DNA from: M3007 sp046160625
Lineage (GTDB): Bacteria > Bacteroidota > Bacteroidia > Chitinophagales > Saprospiraceae
Length of the DNA: 64,000 nt
Assembly (NCBI GenBank): GCA_046160625.1
Contig: JBJXGZ010000107.1
Coordinates: 1-64,000, forward strand
Reading direction: 5' to 3'
The notes beneath the pieces are model-generated. The model was not told the origin of the DNA, searched no databases, and saw only the letters and a list, made by a program, of their open reading frames with translations. Below are positions 9,267 to 17,873 of this stretch, piece after piece (the first letter of the stretch is position 1; each line of letters begins with the position of its first letter). The position numbers and the translations under genes were made by a program.

Positions 9267-10850
9267 ATGGCAAAACTTGAAAACACTGGCAAACAGGATT
9301 CCGCTGCATCACGTATCGAAGAGGCTTTGAAACAGGGTTCCTTAGAGAACGGGTTTGAGCGTTTTGATGCCTTAGTCAAGATGTTCCAAGACATGCAGAC
9401 CAATGTCTTGCAACAGATGGGGCGCCTGAACACCTTGAAACAAGAGCAGAATCTGGGTAAGATTGATGAAAAAATCGCCATCATTGAAGAGAACCAAGTC
9501 AGGCATAGTTTTCTGTCGGAATTGGATGAATTCAAGAGGCAATTGCCGCTGTACCTGGATATGTCACGCCCGGAAATTCTGCTGCGCGGTACTGACAATC
9601 AGATGAATATCATCCATGAGGTGATGGCGACACGACTCCGCGGCCATTATGAAGTAGGGGACTTGATACGCGAGGGAAACTCCGCTGTTGTCTTCAAATT
9701 GAACGATATTTTTACAAAAAGAAAGGCGGTGGCAAAAGTGATGAAGGTGCCCATGTTGACTCCGGAGATCAGGGACGAGATAGGGAAAGTGTCGGAACTA
9801 AAACACCGCAACCTCATCAAACTCTATGGCGAATCACTGGACCGATTCCCGTTTTTTGTTATTTGTGAATTTGTGGATGGCCTCGTGCTTTCGGAAGTGA
9901 TTGAGGAGGCTGGCCCGCGGCCACCCTCCCAAGCTTTGAATTGGCTTTCTGAACTCTGCGATGTGCTGGATTATCTTGGCCAAAAGAATATTGCCCATTC
10001 GAATATCCGGCCTTCCAAAATTTTTATTGACCGGGAATACCATCCTATGCTTTCTCCTTTCGATATCATCAAGGCGGGCATGGACGACCGTTCGCTGCGC
10101 AAATTCCGCGAAGACTGCCAATACCTCAGCCCTGAGCTACTGATGAGCGATGGCGAAAAACTTGACAAACGGGCAATGAAAGCCTCCGACCAGTTCACTT
10201 TGGGTTTGGTGGCATATAAAATATTGACCGGCAAGGATTTGTTTAATGGGAACTCGATCAAAGAAATCATCGAAAACCGCAACCGGTTTTTGGACCCCAA
10301 AAACAAATCATACCGAAAAGGCTTACTTTCTGCAATGAAATTGCCAGAATTGATTGAATTGGTAGGCACAACACTTCAAGAAAACCCCGCCAACCGATTC
10401 AAAGACCTCCATATTCTGGAAAGTGAATTCAAAGCATTGAAAAGCAAGTTGAACAAAGAGCAGAGTATCGTACGCAGAAGTTATATCCGGTGCCTGAAGA
10501 TTGATAATGAATTGATTAGAATCTTTTACGATAATTTGCTGGCCAAAATTCCACCTGAATTGAGGGGGCATTTTAAGAATCGGGAGCGTCAGGCCTATAT
10601 GTTCCAAATGGCGGTTGACGCCCTGCTGGAAGAGAACCACGGGGCCGACAAATTGAGCACGAGGGTGTCTGACCAAACCCACAGGCACTTTGATATTGCC
10701 ACCTTTGAACTCTTTTTGGATACTTTTATCAACACCTTGCGCGATCTCCATCAAGAATATCATTACGAGTGGGGAGCAGCGTTGCAAGCAGCATGGGACG
10801 ACGTGAAAAACCAGGCACTTGCAGTCATTAAATACGCGCTCGCCAAATAA
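9267..10850 (+). CDS. Pseudokinase-globin fusion protein
   Basis: This 527-aa protein has no signal peptide. Residues ~1-115 are helical and probably coiled coil. Residues ~125-385 form a Ser/Thr-kinase fold: glycine-rich IREGNSAVVF, VAIK-type K157 (AVAKVMK), and an SPELL / SDQFTLGLVAYKILTG lobe. The HRD motif reads H244-S245-N246 (HSNIRPSKI), and the DFG site reads S-P-F, so both catalytic aspartates are missing: a pseudokinase. Residues ~400-527 match the single-domain bacterial globin pattern: F420-Y-D-N-L-L-A-K-I-P, a CD-region HF, a candidate proximal His (H472 or H474, DQTHRHF), and a final AW helix. Haem binding is inferred from this pattern, not shown. The next gene starts 3 bp downstream. 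A haem- or gas-sensing scaffold is the best guess. Confidence 0.82.
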   Translation: MAKLENTGKQDSAASRIEEALKQGSLENGFERFDALVKMFQDMQTNVLQQMGRLNTLKQEQNLGKIDEKIAIIEENQVRHSFLSELDEFKRQLPLYLDMSRPEILLRGTDNQMNIIHEVMATRLRGHYEVGDLIREGNSAVVFKLNDIFTKRKAVAKVMKVPMLTPEIRDEIGKVSELKHRNLIKLYGESLDRFPFFVICEFVDGLVLSEVIEEAGPRPPSQALNWLSELCDVLDYLGQKNIAHSNIRPSKIFIDREYHPMLSPFDIIKAGMDDRSLRKFREDCQYLSPELLMSDGEKLDKRAMKASDQFTLGLVAYKILTGKDLFNGNSIKEIIENRNRFLDPKNKSYRKGLLSAMKLPELIELVGTTLQENPANRFKDLHILESEFKALKSKLNKEQSIVRRSYIRCLKIDNELIRIFYDNLLAKIPPELRGHFKNRERQAYMFQMAVDALLEENHGADKLSTRVSDQTHRHFDIATFELFLDTFINTLRDLHQEYHYEWGAALQAAWDDVKNQALAVIKYALAK

Positions 10851-10853
10851 GCC

Positions 10854-11198
10854 ATGTCAAAAGCCTCCCGCATTGCCTTTCATGTTTACCTCATGCTTAC
10901 CTTGTTTGGCATGACGGTCGGAGTGCTGTATTTTCTGCTAATGCGCAACGATTTTTTGACACAAAACCCTGATATTGAGCCGTTTTTCAAGTTATATGTT
11001 ACTTCTGCGGTGCTGACGGTTGTGGGCGCGGCCGCATTATTAAAAGGTCTTCGCTGGGGTTTTTGGGCAATGTTGGCCGGGCTTGCGGCGGCATTTGGTA
11101 TCGAGATCATGTCGGGATTCCCTTGGGAAAGAATCATCAGAATCCCTCTTGCTGCCCTGGTACTGTATCTTTTAATGCGTTGGAACAGAATGATTTAA
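10854..11198 (+). CDS. Small polytopic membrane protein of unknown function
   Basis: The 114-aa product has about four hydrophobic segments (residues ~8-30, 46-63, 66-83, 93-110) with short polar loops. I do not recognise the family. It starts only 3 bp after the stop of the pseudokinase-globin gene and is followed 31 bp later by a subtilase-like gene, so the genes are almost certainly cotranscribed and translationally coupled. It could be a membrane partner for the cytoplasmic fusion protein (inference from position only). Confidence 0.75.
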   Translation: MSKASRIAFHVYLMLTLFGMTVGVLYFLLMRNDFLTQNPDIEPFFKLYVTSAVLTVVGAAALLKGLRWGFWAMLAGLAAAFGIEIMSGFPWERIIRIPLAALVLYLLMRWNRMI

Positions 11199-11229
11199 AC
11201 CATATTTTTCATCCAAACCAAAACGAATT

Positions 11230-12192
11230 ATGCCAATCTCTTTTGACTGGTCGGAAACAATCTCCGCCTTACCATCAAATCCTATCCCGGCTGACTGGAT
11301 CGCCACAAAGGGCAAGGGAGTAAAAGTCGCATTCATTGACACGGGAGTCAACCTTGGCCTCCCTTCGTTCACACACCTCGGCATCAGTGGGCGCAAATTT
11401 TTCACTGGTGCGCCCGGCTTTTCTGTCACCAAATTGGTGGGGCAGGATTTGGTGGGGGAGGCATTTGGTGGAACAGGGCCTGGGCACGGCACGCGTTATG
11501 CCTCACTGTTGGCCGGAAAATCGCCTGATTCCTCCACGGACGAAAAGGAATTGGTGAACGGAATTGCACCAGATGCCGACTGGTATATCATAAAAGCCCG
11601 TAACCCGAACGACAAAAAAACGACCATCCGAAACTTGCTTGATGCGCTGGAACTTTCGGCCAATTTGGGCATAGAAATCGCCATCACAGGACAGTGCATT
11701 TCTGCCTCTGAAATGCCGTTCGAAGGTCTGAATAATGCTGCATTGGACCGTGTTTTTAGCTTGCCAGGGGTAAAGAAAATGTTTGTTTTCGCCCCTTTGA
11801 AAAATCTGGAACCGACGGATACCTGGGGCCTCATTACTTCGGAGAATATCCCAAGCCGCCGACCGGAAATTTTCAATGTGGCCAAACTTCCCGACAACTT
11901 TGGTGCTGTGGCAGATGTCATCAAAAACCAGCCCATCCCTTTTTTGCTCTCGAGTTTTCAGGGCAAGGTGCTTTCTAAAACAGGCGACGCGATAGATTTG
12001 ACTTTCTCAAACTCAGGCGCAGTAGCCATTATGGGAGGAATTGCTGTGCTTGCTTTGAGTTTTTTCAAAAATCAAAATGCGGGAACGCTTCCAAATCGCG
12101 AGGGAATGCTGCAACTGCTGGGCAATACTTGTCAATCGCTCGACAATGCCTCTTTGTCCGTAACTCAGCCTGCTATTTTCAAAAACTTTTAG
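11230..12192 (+). CDS. Subtilase-like (S8) protein with atypical serine motif
   Basis: The 320-aa protein has no signal peptide. It shows the aspartate motif VAFIDTGVN (D37), the histidine motif GHGTRYASLLAG (H86) and a possible serine region FSNSGAVAIMGG (S262). In subtilases the serine motif is normally GTSxAxP, so the Ser environment is unusual; the oxyanion-hole Asn is also not obvious. It may be a degenerate or specialised peptidase that acts in the cytoplasm. It is the third gene of the 9267-14178 operon; the following gene starts 12 bp after its stop. Confidence 0.75.
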   Translation: MPISFDWSETISALPSNPIPADWIATKGKGVKVAFIDTGVNLGLPSFTHLGISGRKFFTGAPGFSVTKLVGQDLVGEAFGGTGPGHGTRYASLLAGKSPDSSTDEKELVNGIAPDADWYIIKARNPNDKKTTIRNLLDALELSANLGIEIAITGQCISASEMPFEGLNNAALDRVFSLPGVKKMFVFAPLKNLEPTDTWGLITSENIPSRRPEIFNVAKLPDNFGAVADVIKNQPIPFLLSSFQGKVLSKTGDAIDLTFSNSGAVAIMGGIAVLALSFFKNQNAGTLPNREGMLQLLGNTCQSLDNASLSVTQPAIFKNF

Positions 12193-12204
12193 CCCTTATT
12201 ATTT

Positions 12205-14178
12205 ATGAAACAATTGATTTTTATCCTGCTATGTTGTTCATTTTCAAGTCTTTTGCCAGCCCAAACCCTGCTGCAAGACGCCCTTGTGCTGCGCCAGTTT
12301 TTCGACATCACCGATGCTGCCGACGAAGACAAACGTTTGATTTTTCAGGGAGGGGAATTCAGGATTAACGACCTCAACGTTTTCAGAAAATATGTCCCCA
12401 TTAAAGACTCCCTCACCACAGCCACCGTCGAAGCAGCTTTCAAAGGCAATCCTTTCCTTCGAGTGGAGGTGACCGACCAAAACATACTCTCTTTCCTGCC
12501 GTCCAAAAGAGTCGAGGGTGGCGGACCGGGTAGTGGCCAGGGATTTTCTTCAGGAGCTGGTACGGGTCTGTCAGTGGCTAGTTTTGCGGATGGACTTGCA
12601 CGTTTTTTGGTGAATCGCACCAAACAAGAACTGTCGCAAGCGTTTTTTGAGGATTTCAAAGAAGCCATCAATGAGCAGCCCCTGCTGGGTCATTTTTGCC
12701 CGGCAACGAAACAACACTTACAGTTTATTGACCAGGATGTTTACCAGTTTAACGACTACCTGGAAGGCTTGCGCGAGACCTTTAAAATGGATATGACCGC
12801 CCTGCCCGGCAACACGGAATCTTACCTCCGAGCCAACTATGCCGACAAAGAAGCGGGTAAAATTTCTATTGACTTCTTACACCTTTCGCAGCAATTGGTG
12901 AATGGCGAATCTCCAATAGATATGATTGACTACCTCGCCGCCGACGGCTCGGCCATCCAATCGGCTACGATCCAAGAACCTGTGCTGTACGATTTTGCGG
13001 GAGGTCTTCGATTTTTGAACCTCGTTTCTGAATCCTTCATTCGTCCAAATTTTGACGATCCGAGCAAACCCGCTACCTGGTACACAGGCCGCGAACTGCG
13101 CGAATTGTTCTCAGACCCCGCGGTATTTCGACTTTATTTGGGGCTTTTATGGCAAAAGTCAGAGGGAATTGCTTTTGTCGGCAAAGAGGGATCAACGCCT
13201 TTAAATATGCGCAGCATACTCGGCGAGGCTGGTACCAGTGCAGATTTGTTTGCCGAATGGCGCAAGTCTTTGGAATCACTTGGAGAAATGACACATTCCA
13301 TTCAAAACACTACCAAAGGAAGTGGTCCTGCAATCATTGACCGCTTTGGCAAGGCCACAGCCTCGACTATACCCGACGATTTTTTCCGGTATTCTCAGAC
13401 GTTCAATGATCTGTTGCAAACCCTCAACCAGACAGGAAGGCTCGTGCTCCAACGTCAAAATGACCTGATCCCGCAGGACTATCTTGCGCTCATGCGTCAA
13501 TGCAACACCCTGTATTTCAACATCCGGCAACGGAATTACACCGGCGCCATCAGCAATGTCATTTACTGTCTAAACGTGTTGGGCAAGGATAAAAAGGAAG
13601 TCGCCACGATGCTGAAATATGCCAATTTCGTGGCCTGTATCGCGGAGGCAAATTCGCCCGAAGAAGTGCAACGCGCGATCGAACTTTTTGCGCTCCCTCC
13701 TGGCAGCAGCCGGATGAAAAAACAGCCCGGGCGTTTTTCGGTGGCATTGAATGCGTACACGGGTTTGGCTGGCGGAAGCGAGTGGCTTGGCGGCGACAAT
13801 TCACCCAAAACTATTGGAGCCATTACCGCCCCTTTAGGATTGAGTTGCTCTTGGGGCTTGAAAAAGGGCAGTTTTGGCTTTTTCGTGCCACTGATCGACG
13901 TTGGGGCCGTGACGGCTTTCCGCTTTGATGACGATAACTACCAGAATTTACCCGAGCTCACCTGGAGCAATATAATTTCTCCGGGCCTTTATGCGGTGTA
14001 TGATTTTCCTGGGAAATGGCCCATCGCTTTGGGCTTTGGTGGACAAGCAGGCCCAGCGCTTCGGAAAGTAAGCGAAACCGGCCTCACAATAAACGATACA
14101 GGCGGGATGCGCCTTGGCGCTTTTGCTACGGTTGACATCCCCATCACCTATTTCTATTTGGGGAAAGGAAAGGAGTAG
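12205..14178 (+). CDS. Exported protein of unknown function, last gene of the pseudokinase-globin operon
   Basis: The 657-aa product begins with a signal peptide (MKQLIFILLCCSFSSLLPAQ). The middle is mostly helical and polar. The last ~120 residues (from about 13730) alternate Gly and aromatic residues in strand-like blocks ('FSVALNAYTGLAGG', 'GSFGFFVPLIDVGAV', 'MRLGAFATVDIPITYFYLG'), which resembles a small outer-membrane barrel. No T9SS domain is present. I do not recognise the family. Its position 12 bp after the subtilase-like gene makes it part of the same transcript, so the operon links a cytoplasmic sensor-like protein to an envelope protein. Confidence 0.78.
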   Translation: MKQLIFILLCCSFSSLLPAQTLLQDALVLRQFFDITDAADEDKRLIFQGGEFRINDLNVFRKYVPIKDSLTTATVEAAFKGNPFLRVEVTDQNILSFLPSKRVEGGGPGSGQGFSSGAGTGLSVASFADGLARFLVNRTKQELSQAFFEDFKEAINEQPLLGHFCPATKQHLQFIDQDVYQFNDYLEGLRETFKMDMTALPGNTESYLRANYADKEAGKISIDFLHLSQQLVNGESPIDMIDYLAADGSAIQSATIQEPVLYDFAGGLRFLNLVSESFIRPNFDDPSKPATWYTGRELRELFSDPAVFRLYLGLLWQKSEGIAFVGKEGSTPLNMRSILGEAGTSADLFAEWRKSLESLGEMTHSIQNTTKGSGPAIIDRFGKATASTIPDDFFRYSQTFNDLLQTLNQTGRLVLQRQNDLIPQDYLALMRQCNTLYFNIRQRNYTGAISNVIYCLNVLGKDKKEVATMLKYANFVACIAEANSPEEVQRAIELFALPPGSSRMKKQPGRFSVALNAYTGLAGGSEWLGGDNSPKTIGAITAPLGLSCSWGLKKGSFGFFVPLIDVGAVTAFRFDDDNYQNLPELTWSNIISPGLYAVYDFPGKWPIALGFGGQAGPALRKVSETGLTINDTGGMRLGAFATVDIPITYFYLGKGKE

Positions 14179-14187
14179 TGCTTATTT

Positions 14188-14391
14188 CACGCAACGGCGC
14201 AACGGCGCAACATTGAATTGTTTTAATAACCAAAGCGTTGCGACGTTGCGTCGTTGCGTGAAATTAGGTGTTGCGTCGTTGCGTGATATTAGGTTTTGCG
14301 CCGTTGCGTGAAATAAAGCGTTGCGCCGTTGCGTCGTTGCGTGAAATTAAGGTGTTGCGTCGATGTGTGAAATAAAGCGTCGTGGCGTTGT
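14188..14391. repeat. Tandem and inverted GTTGCG repeats
   Basis: About six imperfect units built from GTTGCGTCGTTGCGTGAAAT run through the 258-bp gap. The first ~30 bases carry the opposite orientation (TTTCACGCAACGGCGCAAC), so the block can also fold on itself. The spacing is irregular and there are no unique spacers, so it is not a CRISPR array. It separates the operon from the Asp-box lipoprotein gene. Confidence 0.85.
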
Positions 14392-14436
14392 GTGAAACTC
14401 ACTTGTTTTCCAAAGATTTCCCACCAAATCACTTCA

Positions 14437-15777
14437 ATGTCCATTCATAAAAAAATCTTATTCACAATAAGCACCGCGCTCCTGTTCTCCGGCTGCGCCA
14501 TCTCTCAAAAAAAAGGCGTAACAGCCGCTGATTTCCCCAAAACCTTTCAAAATATACTCATTGCTGCCGCCGAAAAAGGTGACAGCCACGGCCCCTGTGA
14601 GCCTAGTATCGCTGTCAGCCCAAAGAACCCGCAAAATGTGGCAGCAGGCGCTATCCTCGACCGCTACTATTGGAGCGAAGACGGAGGGCGCACTTGGAAA
14701 AACGGCAAACTGATCTCCAAATCTTCCGGCGTGTATGGCGACCCCGTTTTGATCGCCGATTGGCAGGGCAATTTTTATTACACGCACCTTAGCAACCCGG
14801 ATGGCAAGGGCTGGTCAGGTGAAAAATTGCTCGACCGAATAGTCATCCAAAAAAGTAGCGATGGCGGCAAAACTTACGATGATGGCTCATGGTGTGGCCT
14901 TCGGCACCCGAAAGACCAGGATAAGCCCTGGCTTTGCATCGACCCTGCGACGGGAAACATTGCCTGCACCTGGACCGAATTCGACCAATATGGTTCCAGG
15001 AATTTGGAAAAAGATCACAGTCGCATCCTTTTTGCTCAATCTACGGATGCTGGAAAAACATGGTCAGAAGCCCTCGCGATCAATCAATTCGAGGGCAATT
15101 GCATTGACAGCGACGACACCCCGGAAGGCGCTGTGCCAGCTTATGGCCCCAATGGCGAAATCTATGTGGCTTGGTCCTACAATGAAAAAATCTGGCTCGA
15201 CCGTTCCACAGATGGGGGCAAAACCTGGCTCAAAAAGGACATCGTAGCCGCTGAGCAACCAGGAGGTTGGGACATTGAAATCGCGGGCATTGGTCGCGCG
15301 AATGTGATGCCTGTGCTGGTATGCGACCGCTCGCCCGGCCCTAACCGTGGCGCGCTTTATCTCTGCTGGGGCGACCAGCGCAACGGACTGGAAGACACTG
15401 ATATTTTCTTTGCCAAAAGCCTGGACGGGGGCATCACCTGGAGCAAGTCCCACAGAGTAAACGATGACACAAAAGGCCACCAACAGTTTTTCCCCTGGAT
15501 GGCTGTGGACCAAGTGACAGGGCATTTGTACACCGTGTTTTACGATCGTCGCAACCACAAAGATTGGCAGACAGATGTGTATGTAGCGGTCAGTCGAGAT
15601 GCCGGGAAGTCGTTTAAAAACCTGAAAGTCAGCACAGAACCTTTCACGCCTGACACAGGAGTATTTTTTGGCGACTACAACCATATTTCTGCCCACAACG
15701 GGGTGGTAAGGCCTATTTGGACCCGCCAGGATAAGGGTGTTTTGTCTGTTTGGACGGCTATTATGGATTTTAAGTAG
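14437..15777 (+). CDS. Sialidase-like Asp-box propeller lipoprotein
   Basis: The start at 14437 gives a lipoprotein signal peptide ending LLFSGC; the upstream GTG at 14392 lies in the repeat block and is rejected. The product is 446 aa. Six Asp-box motifs (S-x-D-x-G-x-T-W type) occur near residues 80, 140, 202, 256, 328 and 386, for example SEDGGRTW and STDGGKTW. This predicts a six-bladed beta-propeller of the sialidase superfamily. Family members include true sialidases and many non-enzymatic proteins, and I cannot see a clear arginine triad, so the activity is open. It is probably anchored to the outer or inner membrane by its N-terminal cysteine. Confidence 0.85.
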   Translation: MSIHKKILFTISTALLFSGCAISQKKGVTAADFPKTFQNILIAAAEKGDSHGPCEPSIAVSPKNPQNVAAGAILDRYYWSEDGGRTWKNGKLISKSSGVYGDPVLIADWQGNFYYTHLSNPDGKGWSGEKLLDRIVIQKSSDGGKTYDDGSWCGLRHPKDQDKPWLCIDPATGNIACTWTEFDQYGSRNLEKDHSRILFAQSTDAGKTWSEALAINQFEGNCIDSDDTPEGAVPAYGPNGEIYVAWSYNEKIWLDRSTDGGKTWLKKDIVAAEQPGGWDIEIAGIGRANVMPVLVCDRSPGPNRGALYLCWGDQRNGLEDTDIFFAKSLDGGITWSKSHRVNDDTKGHQQFFPWMAVDQVTGHLYTVFYDRRNHKDWQTDVYVAVSRDAGKSFKNLKVSTEPFTPDTGVFFGDYNHISAHNGVVRPIWTRQDKGVLSVWTAIMDFK

Positions 15778-15808
15778 CCTGTGGAGGAAGCCATTAAGCG
15801 CTAATATT

Positions 15809-15853
15809 AACCACAAATTGAAAATCGATGCTTATGTGCTTTTGTGGCTAAAT
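15809..15853. repeat. Stem-loop downstream of the Asp-box lipoprotein gene
   Basis: TTAACCACAAA and TTTGTGGCTAA pair with one mismatch around a ~23-nt loop; parts of the flanks (AAGCG / CGCTT) also pair. It probably acts as a 3' mRNA structure or weak terminator. The rest of the gap to 16012 shows no gene. Confidence 0.5.
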
Positions 15854-16012
15854 GTGTAACGCTTTAACCATTGACCACAAAAAAATTATAAAAATATCCC
15901 GCCTTATTTAAACCTTTACGGATCAAAACCTCAAAGTGTCTGCTTCTTCCCCATTCTTCCGCCTTTTTGTTTACAGATAAGTCACCAAACGCCTATAGAT
16001 TTCGACTTTAAC

Positions 16013-17689
16013 ATGAAAAGAAGAAACTTCCTACGCCTGCTCCCTGCTGCCGGGGTCACTTCCTTTGCCGTTAACGGCTTCTCCATGCGTCCTTTTGCCA
16101 ATAGCCGCATGGCCAGCATCCTCGGTTCTTGCGATGGAGTGCAAGACCGCACACTCGTGCTCATACAACTTAAGGGCGGAAACGACGGCCTCAATATGAT
16201 CATCCCTGCGGCGAATTACGACCGCTACGCCGAACTCCGGCCTACCACCAAAATAAACGACTCCGGCCTCGGGGCTTTCATTCCGATTGACAACACCCTC
16301 CCCACTGCCGATCAAGCGGGTCTTCACCCAGCCATGACCGCATTGAAAGCGCTTTACGACCAGGGCTGGCTCACAGTAGTGCAAAACACTGGTTATCAAA
16401 GCATGAACCAAAGCCATTTCAAGGGCACTGATCTTTGGCTATCTGGTGGAGGCGGTTCCTCCAACCTCAACAACCTCACTTCGGGCTGGATGGGCCGCGC
16501 TTTGCAGGCATTTTACCCACACATTGAAGGGGTACCTGTGGCAGATATGGTCGACCCGCTGGGTATTCAGGTCGGCGACCCAACCACCTCTCTTGGCTTT
16601 CACACAGATACGGAGCACCAAAACGTCATAAACCTCAGCGGCCAGGATCCAGCCGGGTTTTATTCGCTCATCCAGACCATCGGCGGAGCACCGATTATGA
16701 ATGTGCCTGATAGCGACCATGGCCTGGAATTAGAATACATCATGGGGGTTGAGCGCAGCATCAACCTGTATGCTCAACGCATCACAGATGTGTTCAATGC
16801 CGGGTCAAATTCAATTACTACCTATCCCGCCGGTTCGCTGGCTGCTCAATTGAAAACGGTTGCTCGGATGATAAAGGGCGGTTGCAAGACCAAGATTTTC
16901 CTTTGCCAAATCGGCGGTTTCGATACCCACTCGGCTCAGGTTGATTCGGGTGACACCAGCATTGGCGCTCATGCCAATTTGCTTGGCCAAATGGCAAATG
17001 CTATTAAAACTTTCCTTGATGACCTGAATGGAATGGGACTTGCAGACAATGTACTGGGTTGTACCTTCTCAGAATTTGGGCGTTGTGCCGCAGAAAATGG
17101 ATCGTTTGGAACAGACCACGGTACGATGGCGCCGATGTTGGTTTTTGGCAAAGACGTGAAGCCGGGCGTACTCGGAACAAACCCCGATTTGTTCAACCTC
17201 ACGAGTGACAACCAATTGAAAACCATGCAGTTCGACTATCGTCAAGTGTTTGCTTCCCTGTTGCAGGATTGGCTAGGCGCAAACCCTTATGTGATGGAGC
17301 AAACGATGTTCGACGGCTACGAAAAAATGAAATTAGTAGACCGAGACTACCGCGTGGATCCTGCATGCCAATGGGGCGGCGCGGAAATCGTGGACGATCA
17401 ATTCCGCCCAATGAGCCTTTATCCCAACCCGGCCAGTATTTCTACAGAAGTGGCTTACGAAAATCGGGGCGAAGCCTTTGAGGCCTACCTCACGCTGCAC
17501 GGTCTAGGCGGTACGCTCATCGCTGCCCGCACCGAAACGGTTCACCCGGGTTTCAATGCATTCTACTTTAGTGTGAACGCACTTTCAGAAGGCATGTACT
17601 TTGTACGCCTGGAGGATAAGCGCAACGGCAAAGCCGAGGTAAAGAAACTGAGTGTGGTGCATGGAGGTGGCGGAAGAGGACGAAATTGA
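16013..17689 (+). CDS. DUF1501 protein with twin-arginine signal and T9SS sorting domain
   Basis: The 558-aa protein begins MKRRNFLRLLPAAGV, a twin-arginine motif followed by a hydrophobic stretch. Residues ~40-440 are the DUF1501 domain, related to the alkaline phosphatase/sulfatase fold (LIQLKGGNDGLNM, CQIGGFDTHS, TFSEFGRC, then DHGTMAPMLVFG). The last ~90 residues carry LYPNPASIS and LSEGMYFVRLED, a T9SS type A domain. This implies folding in the cytoplasm, Tat export and then T9SS passage (inference). The substrate is unknown. DUF1501 genes are often paired with DUF1800 genes, and none is seen here. A strong bidirectional terminator follows. Confidence 0.9.
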   Translation: MKRRNFLRLLPAAGVTSFAVNGFSMRPFANSRMASILGSCDGVQDRTLVLIQLKGGNDGLNMIIPAANYDRYAELRPTTKINDSGLGAFIPIDNTLPTADQAGLHPAMTALKALYDQGWLTVVQNTGYQSMNQSHFKGTDLWLSGGGGSSNLNNLTSGWMGRALQAFYPHIEGVPVADMVDPLGIQVGDPTTSLGFHTDTEHQNVINLSGQDPAGFYSLIQTIGGAPIMNVPDSDHGLELEYIMGVERSINLYAQRITDVFNAGSNSITTYPAGSLAAQLKTVARMIKGGCKTKIFLCQIGGFDTHSAQVDSGDTSIGAHANLLGQMANAIKTFLDDLNGMGLADNVLGCTFSEFGRCAAENGSFGTDHGTMAPMLVFGKDVKPGVLGTNPDLFNLTSDNQLKTMQFDYRQVFASLLQDWLGANPYVMEQTMFDGYEKMKLVDRDYRVDPACQWGGAEIVDDQFRPMSLYPNPASISTEVAYENRGEAFEAYLTLHGLGGTLIAARTETVHPGFNAFYFSVNALSEGMYFVRLEDKRNGKAEVKKLSVVHGGGGRGRN

Positions 17690-17794
17690 TGTGAGTTTTG
17701 GATAGGTTATTTTCCAAATTTTAAAAGAGCCGAATAGCGGAGACATTTTGGTAAAAGTCTACCTATCCCAAACGCCGTTGAATTACCTGGCTGA

Positions 17795-17843
17795 AAAACA
17801 AATGCCCGACAGGTTGTCACAACCTGTCGGGCATTTGTTTTTG
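17795..17843. terminator. Strong bidirectional terminator between DUF1501 gene and lepB
   Basis: A 17-bp stem (AAATGCCCGACAGGTT and its inverse, 17799-17837) with a 5-nt loop is followed by a T-run on the plus strand and preceded by an A-rich run that becomes U-rich on the minus strand. It sits between convergent genes ending at 17689 and 17874. Confidence 0.9.
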
Positions 17844-17873
17844 TCACGAATATTACCCGTCCTGGCATTGGCA

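Noticed and set aside
9267..10850. Active serine/threonine kinase
   Set aside because: Both the HRD and DFG aspartates are absent.
14188..14391. Possible CRISPR array
   Set aside because: Units are not separated by unique spacers of constant length, are imperfect, and no cas gene is near.
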